Counted from the first letter of the stretch, positions 1 through 5,903 are shown. The stretch is DNA of 5,903 nucleotides from Thermoplasmata archaeon (GCA_003561665.1 PWVY01000319.1:1-5903), one strand, 5' to 3'. Notes: generated by a model not told the origin, from the sequence alone. Translations and numbers: made by a program.

Positions 1-711
1 AGCACCCTCGAAGGACACCAAGGCGTGCACCCCCGCACAGGCCTTATCGACGTGCTCCCCATCATCCCCCTGGCCGACGCCCGCGAGACCGATGCTCATC
101 GGACAGCCCACAACCTCGCCCACCATCTCGCCACCAAGAACGTACCCAGTTTCTTTTACGCCCGATTGTCCCGCCATGACCCACCGGTCACCCTCGCCAA
201 GATCCGCAAAGCGATCACGTGGCAGGAAGGCTCATCAAAGCTCCCCCGAACCCCCGATCGAGGACCACCCTATACCCATCCTCAAGCGGGTGCTACCTGC
301 ATCGGCGTCCGCGATCTCCTGGTCGCGTACAACGTGCTGCTTGACACCACGAACCTTGAAACCGGTCGAAGCATCGCAAGCAACGTTCGAGCATTGGACG
401 GCGGCATCCAGGGTGTTCAAGCGCTCGCGTTCTCACTTCCATCCCGCCAGCGGCGCATCCAAGTCTCTACGAACATCACGGACACCCAGAACACGGCGAT
501 CCAGGACATTTACGCCGCCATCAGCGAGCAAGCCCATCGCAAGAATGTACCCGTCATCGAAGGGGAACTTGTTGGGCTAGCACCCAAGCGTGTGCTCAAC
601 GACTCCCCCGAACGCATGGGCTTGGAGACGATGCCTCGATCGCTCGAAGGGCATCTGCAGACGCATCAGTTCCCCACGAGCGCTCCCATCGGCGACCACC
701 CCCGCCCTTGA
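1..711 (+). CDS. ftcD: glutamate formimidoyltransferase, 5'-truncated by window edge
   Basis: The frame is open from base 1 and ends at TGA 709-711, giving 236 residues. The enzyme transfers the formimino group between N-formiminoglutamate and tetrahydrofolate in the cytoplasm, the late step of histidine degradation that feeds one-carbon metabolism. The signature GxHPRxGxxDxxPxIP is at residues 8-23. His10 (bases 28-30) aligns with catalytic His82 of human FTCD, so about 72 residues are missing upstream. Further family marks are VPSFFY (about 39-44), HPQAGATCIG (about 93-102), LLVAYNVLL, QVSTNITD and LVGLAPKRVL. These cover the end of the N-terminal and most of the C-terminal formiminotransferase subdomains. 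No cyclodeaminase domain follows, so it is the stand-alone form of about 300 residues. The GTG at 25 is an internal Val codon just before the catalytic His, not a start. The family call is firm; the physiological direction is unknown. Confidence 0.93.
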   Translation, partial: STLEGHQGVHPRTGLIDVLPIIPLADARETDAHRTAHNLAHHLATKNVPSFFYARLSRHDPPVTLAKIRKAITWQEGSSKLPRTPDRGPPYTHPQAGATCIGVRDLLVAYNVLLDTTNLETGRSIASNVRALDGGIQGVQALAFSLPSRQRRIQVSTNITDTQNTAIQDIYAAISEQAHRKNVPVIEGELVGLAPKRVLNDSPERMGLETMPRSLEGHLQTHQFPTSAPIGDHPRP

Positions 712-857
712 GGGTCTTCTCCACCACAAAGCTTACAAAGCGCTATGGGGACCCACTCGGCGGAGACCTACGATGAAACAGCCGTGGATGGAATCACTCT
801 CAATCGCGCAGCCTCGTAGGATCCCCTGTTCCATAGGTCACGCTGAGCAGGGTGCCG

Positions 858-866
858 TTTTTTATA
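858..866 (+). promoter_or_regulatory. TATA-like box for the lipoprotein operon
   Basis: TTTTTTATA is the most AT-rich stretch in an otherwise GC-rich leader and resembles an archaeal TATA box. Initiation about 25 bases downstream would fall near 888-892, leaving a leader of roughly 55 bases before the ATG at 946 that carries a Shine-Dalgarno site. No convincing purine-rich BRE is visible just upstream (GGTGCCG). The short inverted repeat GCCG/CGGC flanks the element at 854-857 and 868-871. It may double as the terminator of the upstream gene. Confidence 0.5.
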
Positions 867-932
867 CCGGCTTGCATGTTTCTCCACAACGGGAGCCTTG
901 GGCGGCGATGAATACACGACAACTGAAACCCT

Positions 933-937
933 GGAGG
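933..937 (+). promoter_or_regulatory. Shine-Dalgarno site deciding the start of the first lipoprotein
   Basis: GGAGG lies 8 bases before ATG 946. It rules out the earlier in-frame TTG at 898, which would put 16 polar residues ahead of the signal peptide. Confidence 0.8.
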
Positions 938-945
938 ATGGCTCG

Positions 946-2292
946 ATGATGCGAACACGAAAACTCCTCGCGCTTGCTGTAATCGCCCTTCTACCGATGG
1001 CCGGTTGCATCGGCCTGTTCGGCGACGACGATGAAGGAGACGAAGAAGAAGCCGCCGCGTTCGGTGAAGAGATCGGCGAAGAAACCGCGGCACAAATCGA
1101 GGGGGAACTCCAACGACAATTCACCAATTACACCATCCCCGGTCAAGAAGAGCTTGACCGCGTCGTCCTCTGGCTTAACGGGACAGTAGGACCCGGAGAA
1201 TCGATCGCCAGTCAGGAAGACCGCAACGATCGCTCAGGGAACAACTACAACACCGAGATCATCTCAGAAGACATCTCCGAACACATACCTCCGGGTCAAC
1301 CTGCGGAGATCGAACTCAAGCTCTGGTTCTTCGGCCAACCCGGCTCGAGCGCACAGATCGACACCTATGTGAACGTTCCAGGCATCGAAACCGAATGGTC
1401 CGGGGACGACTGTGATGAGTTCTCATGGAAGATTTGCGTTCAAGAACGCACCTTGAGCACCATCGGCGTCGATGGCGAACCCGCGGAAGTGGGGGTGCAG
1501 ATCTCCAACAACCGGGCTCTCATCGAGGACTTGGATTACTTCTACCAAGTGCGCATCACGTACGCCGACAACGTCATCGCTCCCTATGCCCCCTTCGCGG
1601 TCAATGTGCCCGAGAACGCGACGGGCCTCGTGTTCAGCAGCGTCAAACCGAACGCGGGTCACCTGACAGGGGAGTTCATCGTCATCGACCCGGATGATCA
1701 GCTCGTCGATCACGTCGAGTACAACGATCTGGCCCTAGCGACCGAAAGCCGCTTGGTCAACATCGACCAACCGGGCGAATACATCGTGTACGCGCAAGAA
1801 CTCACCGGCGGTTTCCTTGCCGTCGATTCGGACGTGCCCGTTCCACCCGAGCAACTCGAAGCACGCATGCTGGATACGGTGACGGAGGACGTTGTCATCG
1901 CTAACAACCCATCCCCCGGTGCAGGATGCGTGCCTGTCAACCCTGAAGGGGCCGTTGGCGATTGCGACGATCAACCGATGTTCGCGGAAGATACGGCCCA
2001 GTTCAATGTTGAAGGAACCTTCCCCTTGGAACTCCATGCGTGGATCAACGATGAAGGGAGCCCGGATGCGAACGCGGACACGGAAGTTCGTATCCACAGC
2101 GATTCGGGCATGGTGTACCATGCGAAGAAGTGGGCCCAATACGAAGATGAACGTGGGACGCTTGGTTCCACGAGGGATGATTTGAACTTCAATGCCTACT
2201 GGGAGAACCTAGCCCTTGGTAGTCATACGGTCGAATACGTCGCCAGTGGCACCGGTGAGATCGGTTACACGCTCATAACGTACGAGAGGTGA
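946..2292 (+). CDS. acidic beta-rich membrane lipoprotein, function unknown
   Basis: 448 residues from ATG 946. A basic n-region (MMRTRK), a hydrophobic core (residues 7-18) and a lipobox-like MAGC place the lipidated Cys at residue 21, so the protein should be anchored on the outer face of the membrane. An Asp/Glu-rich linker (27-46) follows. The rest looks like beta-sandwich. Residues about 241-292 (IDPDDQLVDH, then PGEYIVYAQE) and about 379-445 (IHSDSGMVYH, then GSHTVEYVAS) share a pattern resembling emp24/GOLD domains, suggesting an internal duplication; this is inference. Cys156/164 and Cys328/340 are close pairs that could form disulfides. N-X-T sequons at Asn61, 78 and 224 could be glycosylated. 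The gene ends in TGA only five bases before the next lipoprotein start, so the two are probably co-translated. I do not recognise a named family, and no enzymatic motif is visible. ATG 949 is an equally possible start, differing by one residue. Confidence 0.88.
   Translation: MMRTRKLLALAVIALLPMAGCIGLFGDDDEGDEEEAAAFGEEIGEETAAQIEGELQRQFTNYTIPGQEELDRVVLWLNGTVGPGESIASQEDRNDRSGNNYNTEIISEDISEHIPPGQPAEIELKLWFFGQPGSSAQIDTYVNVPGIETEWSGDDCDEFSWKICVQERTLSTIGVDGEPAEVGVQISNNRALIEDLDYFYQVRITYADNVIAPYAPFAVNVPENATGLVFSSVKPNAGHLTGEFIVIDPDDQLVDHVEYNDLALATESRLVNIDQPGEYIVYAQELTGGFLAVDSDVPVPPEQLEARMLDTVTEDVVIANNPSPGAGCVPVNPEGAVGDCDDQPMFAEDTAQFNVEGTFPLELHAWINDEGSPDANADTEVRIHSDSGMVYHAKKWAQYEDERGTLGSTRDDLNFNAYWENLALGSHTVEYVASGTGEIGYTLITYER
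2285..2291 (+). promoter_or_regulatory. Shine-Dalgarno site deciding the start of the second lipoprotein
   Basis: GAGGTGA is an extended match to the anti-Shine-Dalgarno sequence and lies 6 bases before ATG 2298. It overlaps the stop codon of the upstream gene (2290-2292). The in-frame GTG at 2289 sits inside this motif, so it is a poorer start choice. The arrangement points to translational coupling of the two lipoproteins. Confidence 0.8.
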
Positions 2293-2297
2293 ACATC

Positions 2298-3941
2298 ATG
2301 AACACCACAAACAACCTGTTCATCCTCGCAACGATCACGCTCCTCCTTGCCACAGCCGGTTGCATCGGAGGCATCGACGAAGCCCTTGACCGAGCGGGAG
2401 GCGTCGATGACGACGGTGACATCGACGCTGACGCTGATGGGAACGTCCACGTCTACATGGACGCAGCGAACGTCCCGGAGGGCTTAGCCCACGTCGGTTT
2501 CGAGTTCGATAAGATGTATCTACACGATGCTGAAGCCGGGCCCGAAGAAGGGTTCTTCAGCCTTGATCTCGCCGCGGAGCGAGCGGACCCCGTCGTCGGT
2601 GAGGATGCTGTCGAATCCCTCGTTGCAACGGGAGAACTGCCCGATCGCGATTACGATCTGATCTTGATCCAGCTCGATGCCGCGCAAGTCCACGGTCAAT
2701 CCGCCATGGCCGGTCACGAAGATCACGATCACGACCATGATCACGACCATGATCATGACCATGATCATGACCACGGCGATCACCATCACGGGCACGCTGC
2801 ACCGTTGGAAGATGTCGCTTTCGAACCGGATGCGTTCGAGTTACGGCTTCCGATCACGTTCGACCTCGTCGATGGTGAAGTCACCGAGATTCGCATCGTT
2901 CTTGACGTGGAGGCCAGCGTCTCGGAGGCCAGCTACAAGCCCACGTTTGATGTGACGGTCACGCGTGGAGACGAGACCATCACACAGGAAACAGTGGAGG
3001 TCGGGCTACAAGTCGCACCAAGCGGGCACGTGTTCGATACGCAACCCCCCGCTGCCCGCATCAGCGTGTTCGCCCCGGACGGCGACAGAGTCCACGAACC
3101 CGCATTCGACGCTGAAGATGACGTGTTCGCGAACGAGATGCACTCAGCCTTCCCCGTGGGCGAGGAGGTTCGCTTCACAGCAACGGAGAGCGATGCTCTC
3201 GAAGATGGCGCCAGCATCACCGAGGAGATCTGGGATTTCGGTGATGGAAACTCAGCGACCGGCACCGCCGTCACGCACGCCTATGATGCGCCCGGGGCGT
3301 ACGAGGTCACGTTGACCATCGTGGACTCGCACGGGGCCGCCGACACGCACACGGTGCGGGTCGTCGTCGCCTCGTGGACCGATGCTGTTGTGGATACGCA
3401 CTTCGAGGACGGTGAAGGCGACTGGAGCGCGAACACGACGGGAGAAGCGACCTCGTGGGTCTTGAGCGGTGAAAGCTTCGAGTCCGGTTCCTCCTGGCAT
3501 GCGGCCGCGCATGACCTACCACTGCTCCCGTATGAACCGATGGTGACGACCGTCCTGTCCTCCCCCGCGTACGAGATACCGGAGGGTTGGTTGCAGGCCG
3601 GGTTCTCTGTTCACCTCATGGGTGGCGTAGATGAGATCGCTGTCGAATGCGATACGTCGTCGTTGGAGATCGCGTACGAAGTAGGTGACGAGACGCACAC
3701 CGTGGACACGTTCACGAGCGAACCGGATTGGATCCAAGTGAAAGACGACGACGCCTTCGACGATTACGCGGGTGAAGAGGTGACGTTCACCTTCACGTTC
3801 CAGACCAGCTGCAATGTCCCCGATGGTGAAGGCTGGTTCGTTGATGCATTCCAGATCGGAGGCATCGCGGAGGAGAGCTTCGCGAACGTGCACTTGATGG
3901 ATGATATGGCAGACGGACACCACCATCACCACCATCATTGA
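2298..3941 (+). CDS. histidine-rich DUF4382/PKD membrane lipoprotein
   Basis: 547 residues from ATG 2298. A signal peptide with a hydrophobic stretch (about 7-20) leads to lipobox ATAGC with Cys22, so the protein should be membrane-anchored and extracytoplasmic; its n-region has no Lys or Arg. After an acidic linker (27-48), residues about 49-225 fit DUF4382 (HVYMDAA, FEFDKMYLHDAE, LPDRDYDLILIQLDAAQV, LRLPITFDLVDGEVTEIRIVLDVEASV). Its loop at 140-166 carries 14 His and 10 Asp, including nine Asp-His dipeptides. Residues about 252-358 form a PKD domain (WDFGDGNSATG, HAYDAPGAYEVTLTI). Residues about 366-522 look like a MAM/immune-inhibitor-A type jelly roll (FEDGEGDW ... GEGWFVDAFQIGGI) with Cys451 and Cys505 as a possible disulfide. 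The protein ends in seven His (541-547). The His tracts suggest divalent-metal binding (Zn, Ni, Cu or Co). No transporter subunit is next to it. It could instead be an adhesin-like surface protein whose loop is a low-complexity expansion. Asn379 is in an N-X-T sequon. Confidence 0.9.
   Translation: MNTTNNLFILATITLLLATAGCIGGIDEALDRAGGVDDDGDIDADADGNVHVYMDAANVPEGLAHVGFEFDKMYLHDAEAGPEEGFFSLDLAAERADPVVGEDAVESLVATGELPDRDYDLILIQLDAAQVHGQSAMAGHEDHDHDHDHDHDHDHDHDHGDHHHGHAAPLEDVAFEPDAFELRLPITFDLVDGEVTEIRIVLDVEASVSEASYKPTFDVTVTRGDETITQETVEVGLQVAPSGHVFDTQPPAARISVFAPDGDRVHEPAFDAEDDVFANEMHSAFPVGEEVRFTATESDALEDGASITEEIWDFGDGNSATGTAVTHAYDAPGAYEVTLTIVDSHGAADTHTVRVVVASWTDAVVDTHFEDGEGDWSANTTGEATSWVLSGESFESGSSWHAAAHDLPLLPYEPMVTTVLSSPAYEIPEGWLQAGFSVHLMGGVDEIAVECDTSSLEIAYEVGDETHTVDTFTSEPDWIQVKDDDAFDDYAGEEVTFTFTFQTSCNVPDGEGWFVDAFQIGGIAEESFANVHLMDDMADGHHHHHHH
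2721..2774 (+). repeat. in-frame GAYCAY hexamer array encoding (Asp-His)9
   Basis: Nine uninterrupted six-base units encode Asp-His. Within it a 12-base unit GACCATGATCAY recurs three times at 2733-2768, so the latest expansions were probably 12-base steps. The array contains self-complementary ATGATCAT. Being a multiple of three, any gain or loss of units keeps the frame and changes only the number of metal-ligand residues. Flanking His codons extend the histidine-rich segment to 2715-2795. Confidence 0.95.
3918..3938 (+). repeat. seven His codons at the 3' end of the lipoprotein gene
   Basis: CAC and CAT codons are mixed and run straight into TGA 3939-3941, giving a natural C-terminal heptahistidine after MADG. 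Mixed codons argue for selection on the peptide rather than a recent mononucleotide-like expansion. Confidence 0.95.
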
Positions 3942-3966
3942 TCCAGGACCCTCCCTCCACGGGGCC

Positions 3967-3982
3967 AAGCGTTGGACCGCTT
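3967..3982. other. small inverted repeat between convergent genes
   Basis: AAGCG (3967-3971) and CGCTT (3978-3982) form a five-pair stem with a six-base loop. It lies in the 39-base gap (3942-3980) between the lipoprotein stop and the deoxyhypusine synthase stop, whose TAA it overlaps. It could be a bidirectional terminator or stability hairpin, but no T-tract follows on either side and the stem is short enough to be chance. Confidence 0.2.
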
Positions 3983-4922
3983 AGGCATCGCCCGCTTGCG
4001 CCGTAGCGGCGCCGAGAAGCAAGGGGACGATGACCGTCGCTTCACCCTCGATGGTGATATGATCCGCGCTGGTTTTCAGTTTGCTCCAGCTGATGGCCTC
4101 CCGCATGCGAGCGCCGGAGAGGGATCCGTCGTGTTCGACGGCCGTGGTCACATAAACTGCTCGATCAAGCCCCCCTGCGAATTGGGCCCACCAGATGGTG
4201 TGGTGCTTGCTGATGCCTCCACCGATCATGAGTGCATCCAACGCCTCGGCATCTCCGAGGATGTTGGATGCATGGTGTTGATCTTCGAGCAGATTCACGG
4301 AGAAGTTACGGTCCATCTCGTACTGGGACCAGAGCTGTGAACCAACGGCCCCATCAACCAACCCGGGGACGAACACGGGCACGTCGTTGTGGGTGCATGC
4401 GGCAAGCAAGGAAGAGCCGTCATCGTCCGCCCGTAACCGTTCCCCGATCATCCGGACAAGTTCAACCCCGCTCGGGTTCGATCCTTTGAGTTCGTCCAGG
4501 ATGGGGCTCATGGCTTCTTCGATAAGGGGGCCATAAGCGGCCTCTGGGACGAGGACGTTCCCGAGTCTGTGGTATCCTTCTTCCAGGAGTCGTTCGTCGT
4601 CGAGCGTGAAGCGGCCTTGGCGGTATGTTGATCGGGTTCGAGCGATGTCGTGGTCGAGGGTGCCACAGGTGGTCACGACAGCATCGACACGGCCTTCTGC
4701 GATGAGGTCTCGCAAGATGCCGCGAAGGCCTGTGGCGATGACGGCTGCAGGGAATGAAAGGACGAACGTGCTTTCTTGGGTGAAGATGGATTGGAGCAAT
4801 TGAGCTGCTCGGCTGAGTTTGGGAGCGGTGAACCCCCCGGTGCTTTCCCATCGCTGTACGAGATGGTTCGCTTTTCGAGCGTCGTCAAGGCGTAGATCCT
4901 GAACGGGCGGGGGAACCGTCAC
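3981..4922 (-). CDS. dys: deoxyhypusine synthase (archaeal type)
   Basis: 313 residues from GTG 4922 to TAA 3983-3981. The enzyme attaches an aminobutyl group from a polyamine to one lysine of archaeal IF5A, using NAD, in the cytoplasm. Family marks in order: VVTTCGTLDHDIAR (82-95), HRLGNVLVPEAAY (118-130), VPVFVPGLVDGAVG (181-194), GGGISKHH (234-241), EHDGSLSGAR (263-272) and EAISWSKLK (275-283). Against human DHS, the catalytic Lys329 is Lys281, and Trp327, Glu323, Lys287 and His288 are Trp279, Glu275, Lys239 and His240. Two acidic residues of the human spermidine pocket, Asp243 and Asp316, are replaced by Ser195 and Leu268, and the Gly before the catalytic Lys is Ser280. The only usable start is GTG 4922, led by GGAGG six bases upstream inside the preceding gene. 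A bacterial-type homospermidine synthase homologue is the main alternative, less likely given the archaeal context. Confidence 0.93.
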   Translation of the reverse strand: MTVPPPVQDLRLDDARKANHLVQRWESTGGFTAPKLSRAAQLLQSIFTQESTFVLSFPAAVIATGLRGILRDLIAEGRVDAVVTTCGTLDHDIARTRSTYRQGRFTLDDERLLEEGYHRLGNVLVPEAAYGPLIEEAMSPILDELKGSNPSGVELVRMIGERLRADDDGSSLLAACTHNDVPVFVPGLVDGAVGSQLWSQYEMDRNFSVNLLEDQHHASNILGDAEALDALMIGGGISKHHTIWWAQFAGGLDRAVYVTTAVEHDGSLSGARMREAISWSKLKTSADHITIEGEATVIVPLLLGAATAQAGDA

Positions 4923-4923
4923 G

Positions 4924-5903
4924 CTACGCCTCCAATGCGCGCTCTACTCGCTCGAAGGCGGTTTCGAGGGTATCCTTGCTGGCGGCGTATGAGATGCGGA
5001 TGTGGCCTTCTCCACCGGGGCCGAAGGCTTCTCCTGGCGTGACGGCCACGCTTTGTGTATCAAGTAGCTGTTTGGCGAAGGCGTGCCCATCATCGACGCC
5101 TGGGAACCGGGGGAAGGCATAGAAGGCGCCATCGAGGGAGGGAAAGGTTGCTCCGAGATCGTTAAGTTTCTCCGTGACATATGATGCGCGTTCTTCGAAG
5201 GCTGTTTGCATCCGTTTGAGGGGGGCTTGGTCGCCGGTGAGTGCTTGGGCGGCTCCGTATTGGGCGAAGAGGGTCGGGTGCGTGATGCTGTGTTGCTGGA
5301 CCTTCAGTGCGCTCTGGATGAGAGGTTCTGGGCCTTGGAGCCATCCGATGCGCCACCCGGTCATGGCGTATGCTTTTGAGACGCCATCGATGATTGCGAC
5401 GTTTTCAAGCGAGTTTTGGAGTTTGGCAGGGCTAGGGGCTTCGTTTTCGCCGTGTGTGAGTTCACCGTAGACTTCGTCAGAGGTGATCCAGATTCCTTCG
5501 TCTTGTGCGATGTCGAGGAGGGCCTTGATGGTTTGTTCGTCTTGGACGGTGCCGGTAGGATTGGATGGGCTGTTGAGGACGATGGCTTTCGTGTTGGCCG
5601 TTATAGCGTCGTTGATGATATCGGGGTTGATTCGTCCGTTGTCAGTGGGGGCGTGGATCGCATTAGCCCCGCAGAGGCGAATCTGGGGTTCGTAAGAGAC
5701 CCAGGTTGGTGCTGGGAGGATGACATCATCGCCGGGGTCGAGGGTACATAGGAAGAAGGTTAGGAGGGCGTGTTTGGCGGGGGTGACGAGGGTGTTGTGG
5801 GTTTCGCAGGGGATGCTTCGTTGGGTGGTTTGTCTCTCTACGATTGCTTCTCGGAGCTCGGGTATGCCTCCGCTGGGTCCGTAGTGGGTTCGGCCGTCGT
5901 GTA
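4924..5903 (-). CDS. class I/II PLP-dependent aminotransferase, N-terminus beyond window
   Basis: The minus-strand frame is open from the window edge to TAG 4926-4924, giving 325 residues; family members are usually near 380-400, so some 60-70 N-terminal residues are missing. It resembles aspartate/aromatic-type aminotransferases of fold type I. Marks in order: YGPSGGIPELREAI near the visible start, DPGDDVILPAPTW, SPSNPTG with the cofactor Asn at 5560-5562, SDEVYGEL with the pyridine-binding Asp at 5476-5478 and Tyr at 5467-5469, then GVSKAYAMTGWRIGW with the Schiff-base Lys at 5374-5376. The substrate-carboxylate Arg in HIRISY is at 4996-4998. It converts an amino acid and 2-oxoglutarate (or a similar oxo acid) to the oxo acid and glutamate in the cytoplasm. 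The exact amino donor cannot be told from sequence. ATG 5364 is the Met of MTGWRIGW, not a start. It is the upstream gene of an operon with deoxyhypusine synthase, one base apart. Confidence 0.93.
   Translation of the reverse strand, partial: HDGRTHYGPSGGIPELREAIVERQTTQRSIPCETHNTLVTPAKHALLTFFLCTLDPGDDVILPAPTWVSYEPQIRLCGANAIHAPTDNGRINPDIINDAITANTKAIVLNSPSNPTGTVQDEQTIKALLDIAQDEGIWITSDEVYGELTHGENEAPSPAKLQNSLENVAIIDGVSKAYAMTGWRIGWLQGPEPLIQSALKVQQHSITHPTLFAQYGAAQALTGDQAPLKRMQTAFEERASYVTEKLNDLGATFPSLDGAFYAFPRFPGVDDGHAFAKQLLDTQSVAVTPGEAFGPGGEGHIRISYAASKDTLETAFERVERALEA
4929..4933 (-). promoter_or_regulatory. Shine-Dalgarno site for deoxyhypusine synthase
   Basis: GGAGG on the minus strand lies six bases before GTG 4922 and inside the last codons of the aminotransferase. 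It fixes the non-ATG start and implies translational coupling of the two genes. Confidence 0.8.

Larger units (their letters stand above)
712..945 (+). other. intergenic leader upstream of the lipoprotein operon
   Basis: These 234 bases separate the formimidoyltransferase stop from the first lipoprotein start. They hold a T-tract/TATA-like element at 858-866, nested inverted repeats (743-748 with 831-836; 767-773 with 814-820) and a possible 58-codon reading frame, 773-949. I see no tRNA-like cloverleaf. The T6 run at 858-863 could also serve as a poly-T terminator for the upstream gene, since archaeal terminators are often simple T-runs. Most of this is probably plain promoter and 5' leader. 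Confidence 0.6.

Noticed and set aside
92..580. 162-residue frame rich in Ser, Pro and Arg inside the formimidoyltransferase
   Set aside because: Frame +1 from base 1 encodes conserved family motifs throughout, and this overlapping frame has low-complexity shadow composition.
770..846. Possible box C/D guide RNA (ACGATGA near 770-776, CTGA near 843-846)
   Set aside because: The C box has one mismatch, no clear C'/D' boxes or terminal stem directly flank the boxes, and the spacing is longer than is usual in archaea.
2520..2795. Minus-strand frame rich in Met, Ile and Val that looks like a membrane segment
   Set aside because: It is the reverse reading of the GAYCAY array: the complement of Asp/His codons necessarily gives Met, Ile and Val codons. 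The plus-strand gene has a start site, domains and neighbours that explain the DNA.
4011..4020. GC-rich palindrome-like sequence near the 3' end of deoxyhypusine synthase
   Set aside because: It is short, lies within codons of the gene, and has no T-tract, so a terminator call is not supported.
3972..4340. 122-residue plus-strand frame opposite the deoxyhypusine synthase
   Set aside because: It lies antisense to conserved DHS motifs, starts with TTG without a good ribosome binding site, and has no recognisable domain.
5416..5751. 111-residue plus-strand frame opposite the aminotransferase
   Set aside because: The minus strand carries the NPTG, SDEVYGEL and related aminotransferase motifs here; the plus frame is a codon-bias shadow.

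Overview
The window looks like archaeal, probably euryarchaeal, chromosomal DNA. It encodes a deoxyhypusine synthase, an enzyme of archaea and eukaryotes acting on translation factor IF5A. It also carries a TATA-like promoter, Shine-Dalgarno-led tightly packed genes, and two acidic lipoproteins with DUF4382 and PKD domains of the kind seen in Thermoplasmatota and marine euryarchaea. A Thermoplasmatota (marine group II/III-like) source is my best guess, inferred from gene content and composition only. The DNA looks fairly GC-rich by eye.

Layout. Positions 1-711 (+) are the 3' part of a glutamate formimidoyltransferase whose start lies before the window. Positions 712-945 are a non-coding leader with a TATA-like element at 858-866 and a weakly supported 58-codon reading frame. 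Positions 946-2292 and 2298-3941 (+) are two lipoprotein genes five bases apart, almost certainly one transcript. A 39-base gap separates them from a convergent minus-strand pair: deoxyhypusine synthase (3981-4922), preceded in its operon by a class I PLP aminotransferase (4924 to beyond 5903) whose N-terminus lies outside the window.

How the genes relate. The lipoprotein pair is the accessory part. The first protein is a beta-rich acidic lipoprotein with what look like two GOLD-like sandwich repeats. The second is a DUF4382-PKD-jelly-roll lipoprotein with two natural histidine tracts: nine Asp-His dipeptides in a DUF4382 loop and seven histidines at the extreme C-terminus. Together they suggest a membrane-anchored, outward-facing divalent-metal-binding complex, which is inference. 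The minus-strand pair and the first gene are housekeeping: IF5A modification, amino-acid transamination, and histidine or one-carbon metabolism. The histidine-rich lipoprotein is the most unusual item. The donor-pocket substitutions in the deoxyhypusine synthase are the second most interesting.
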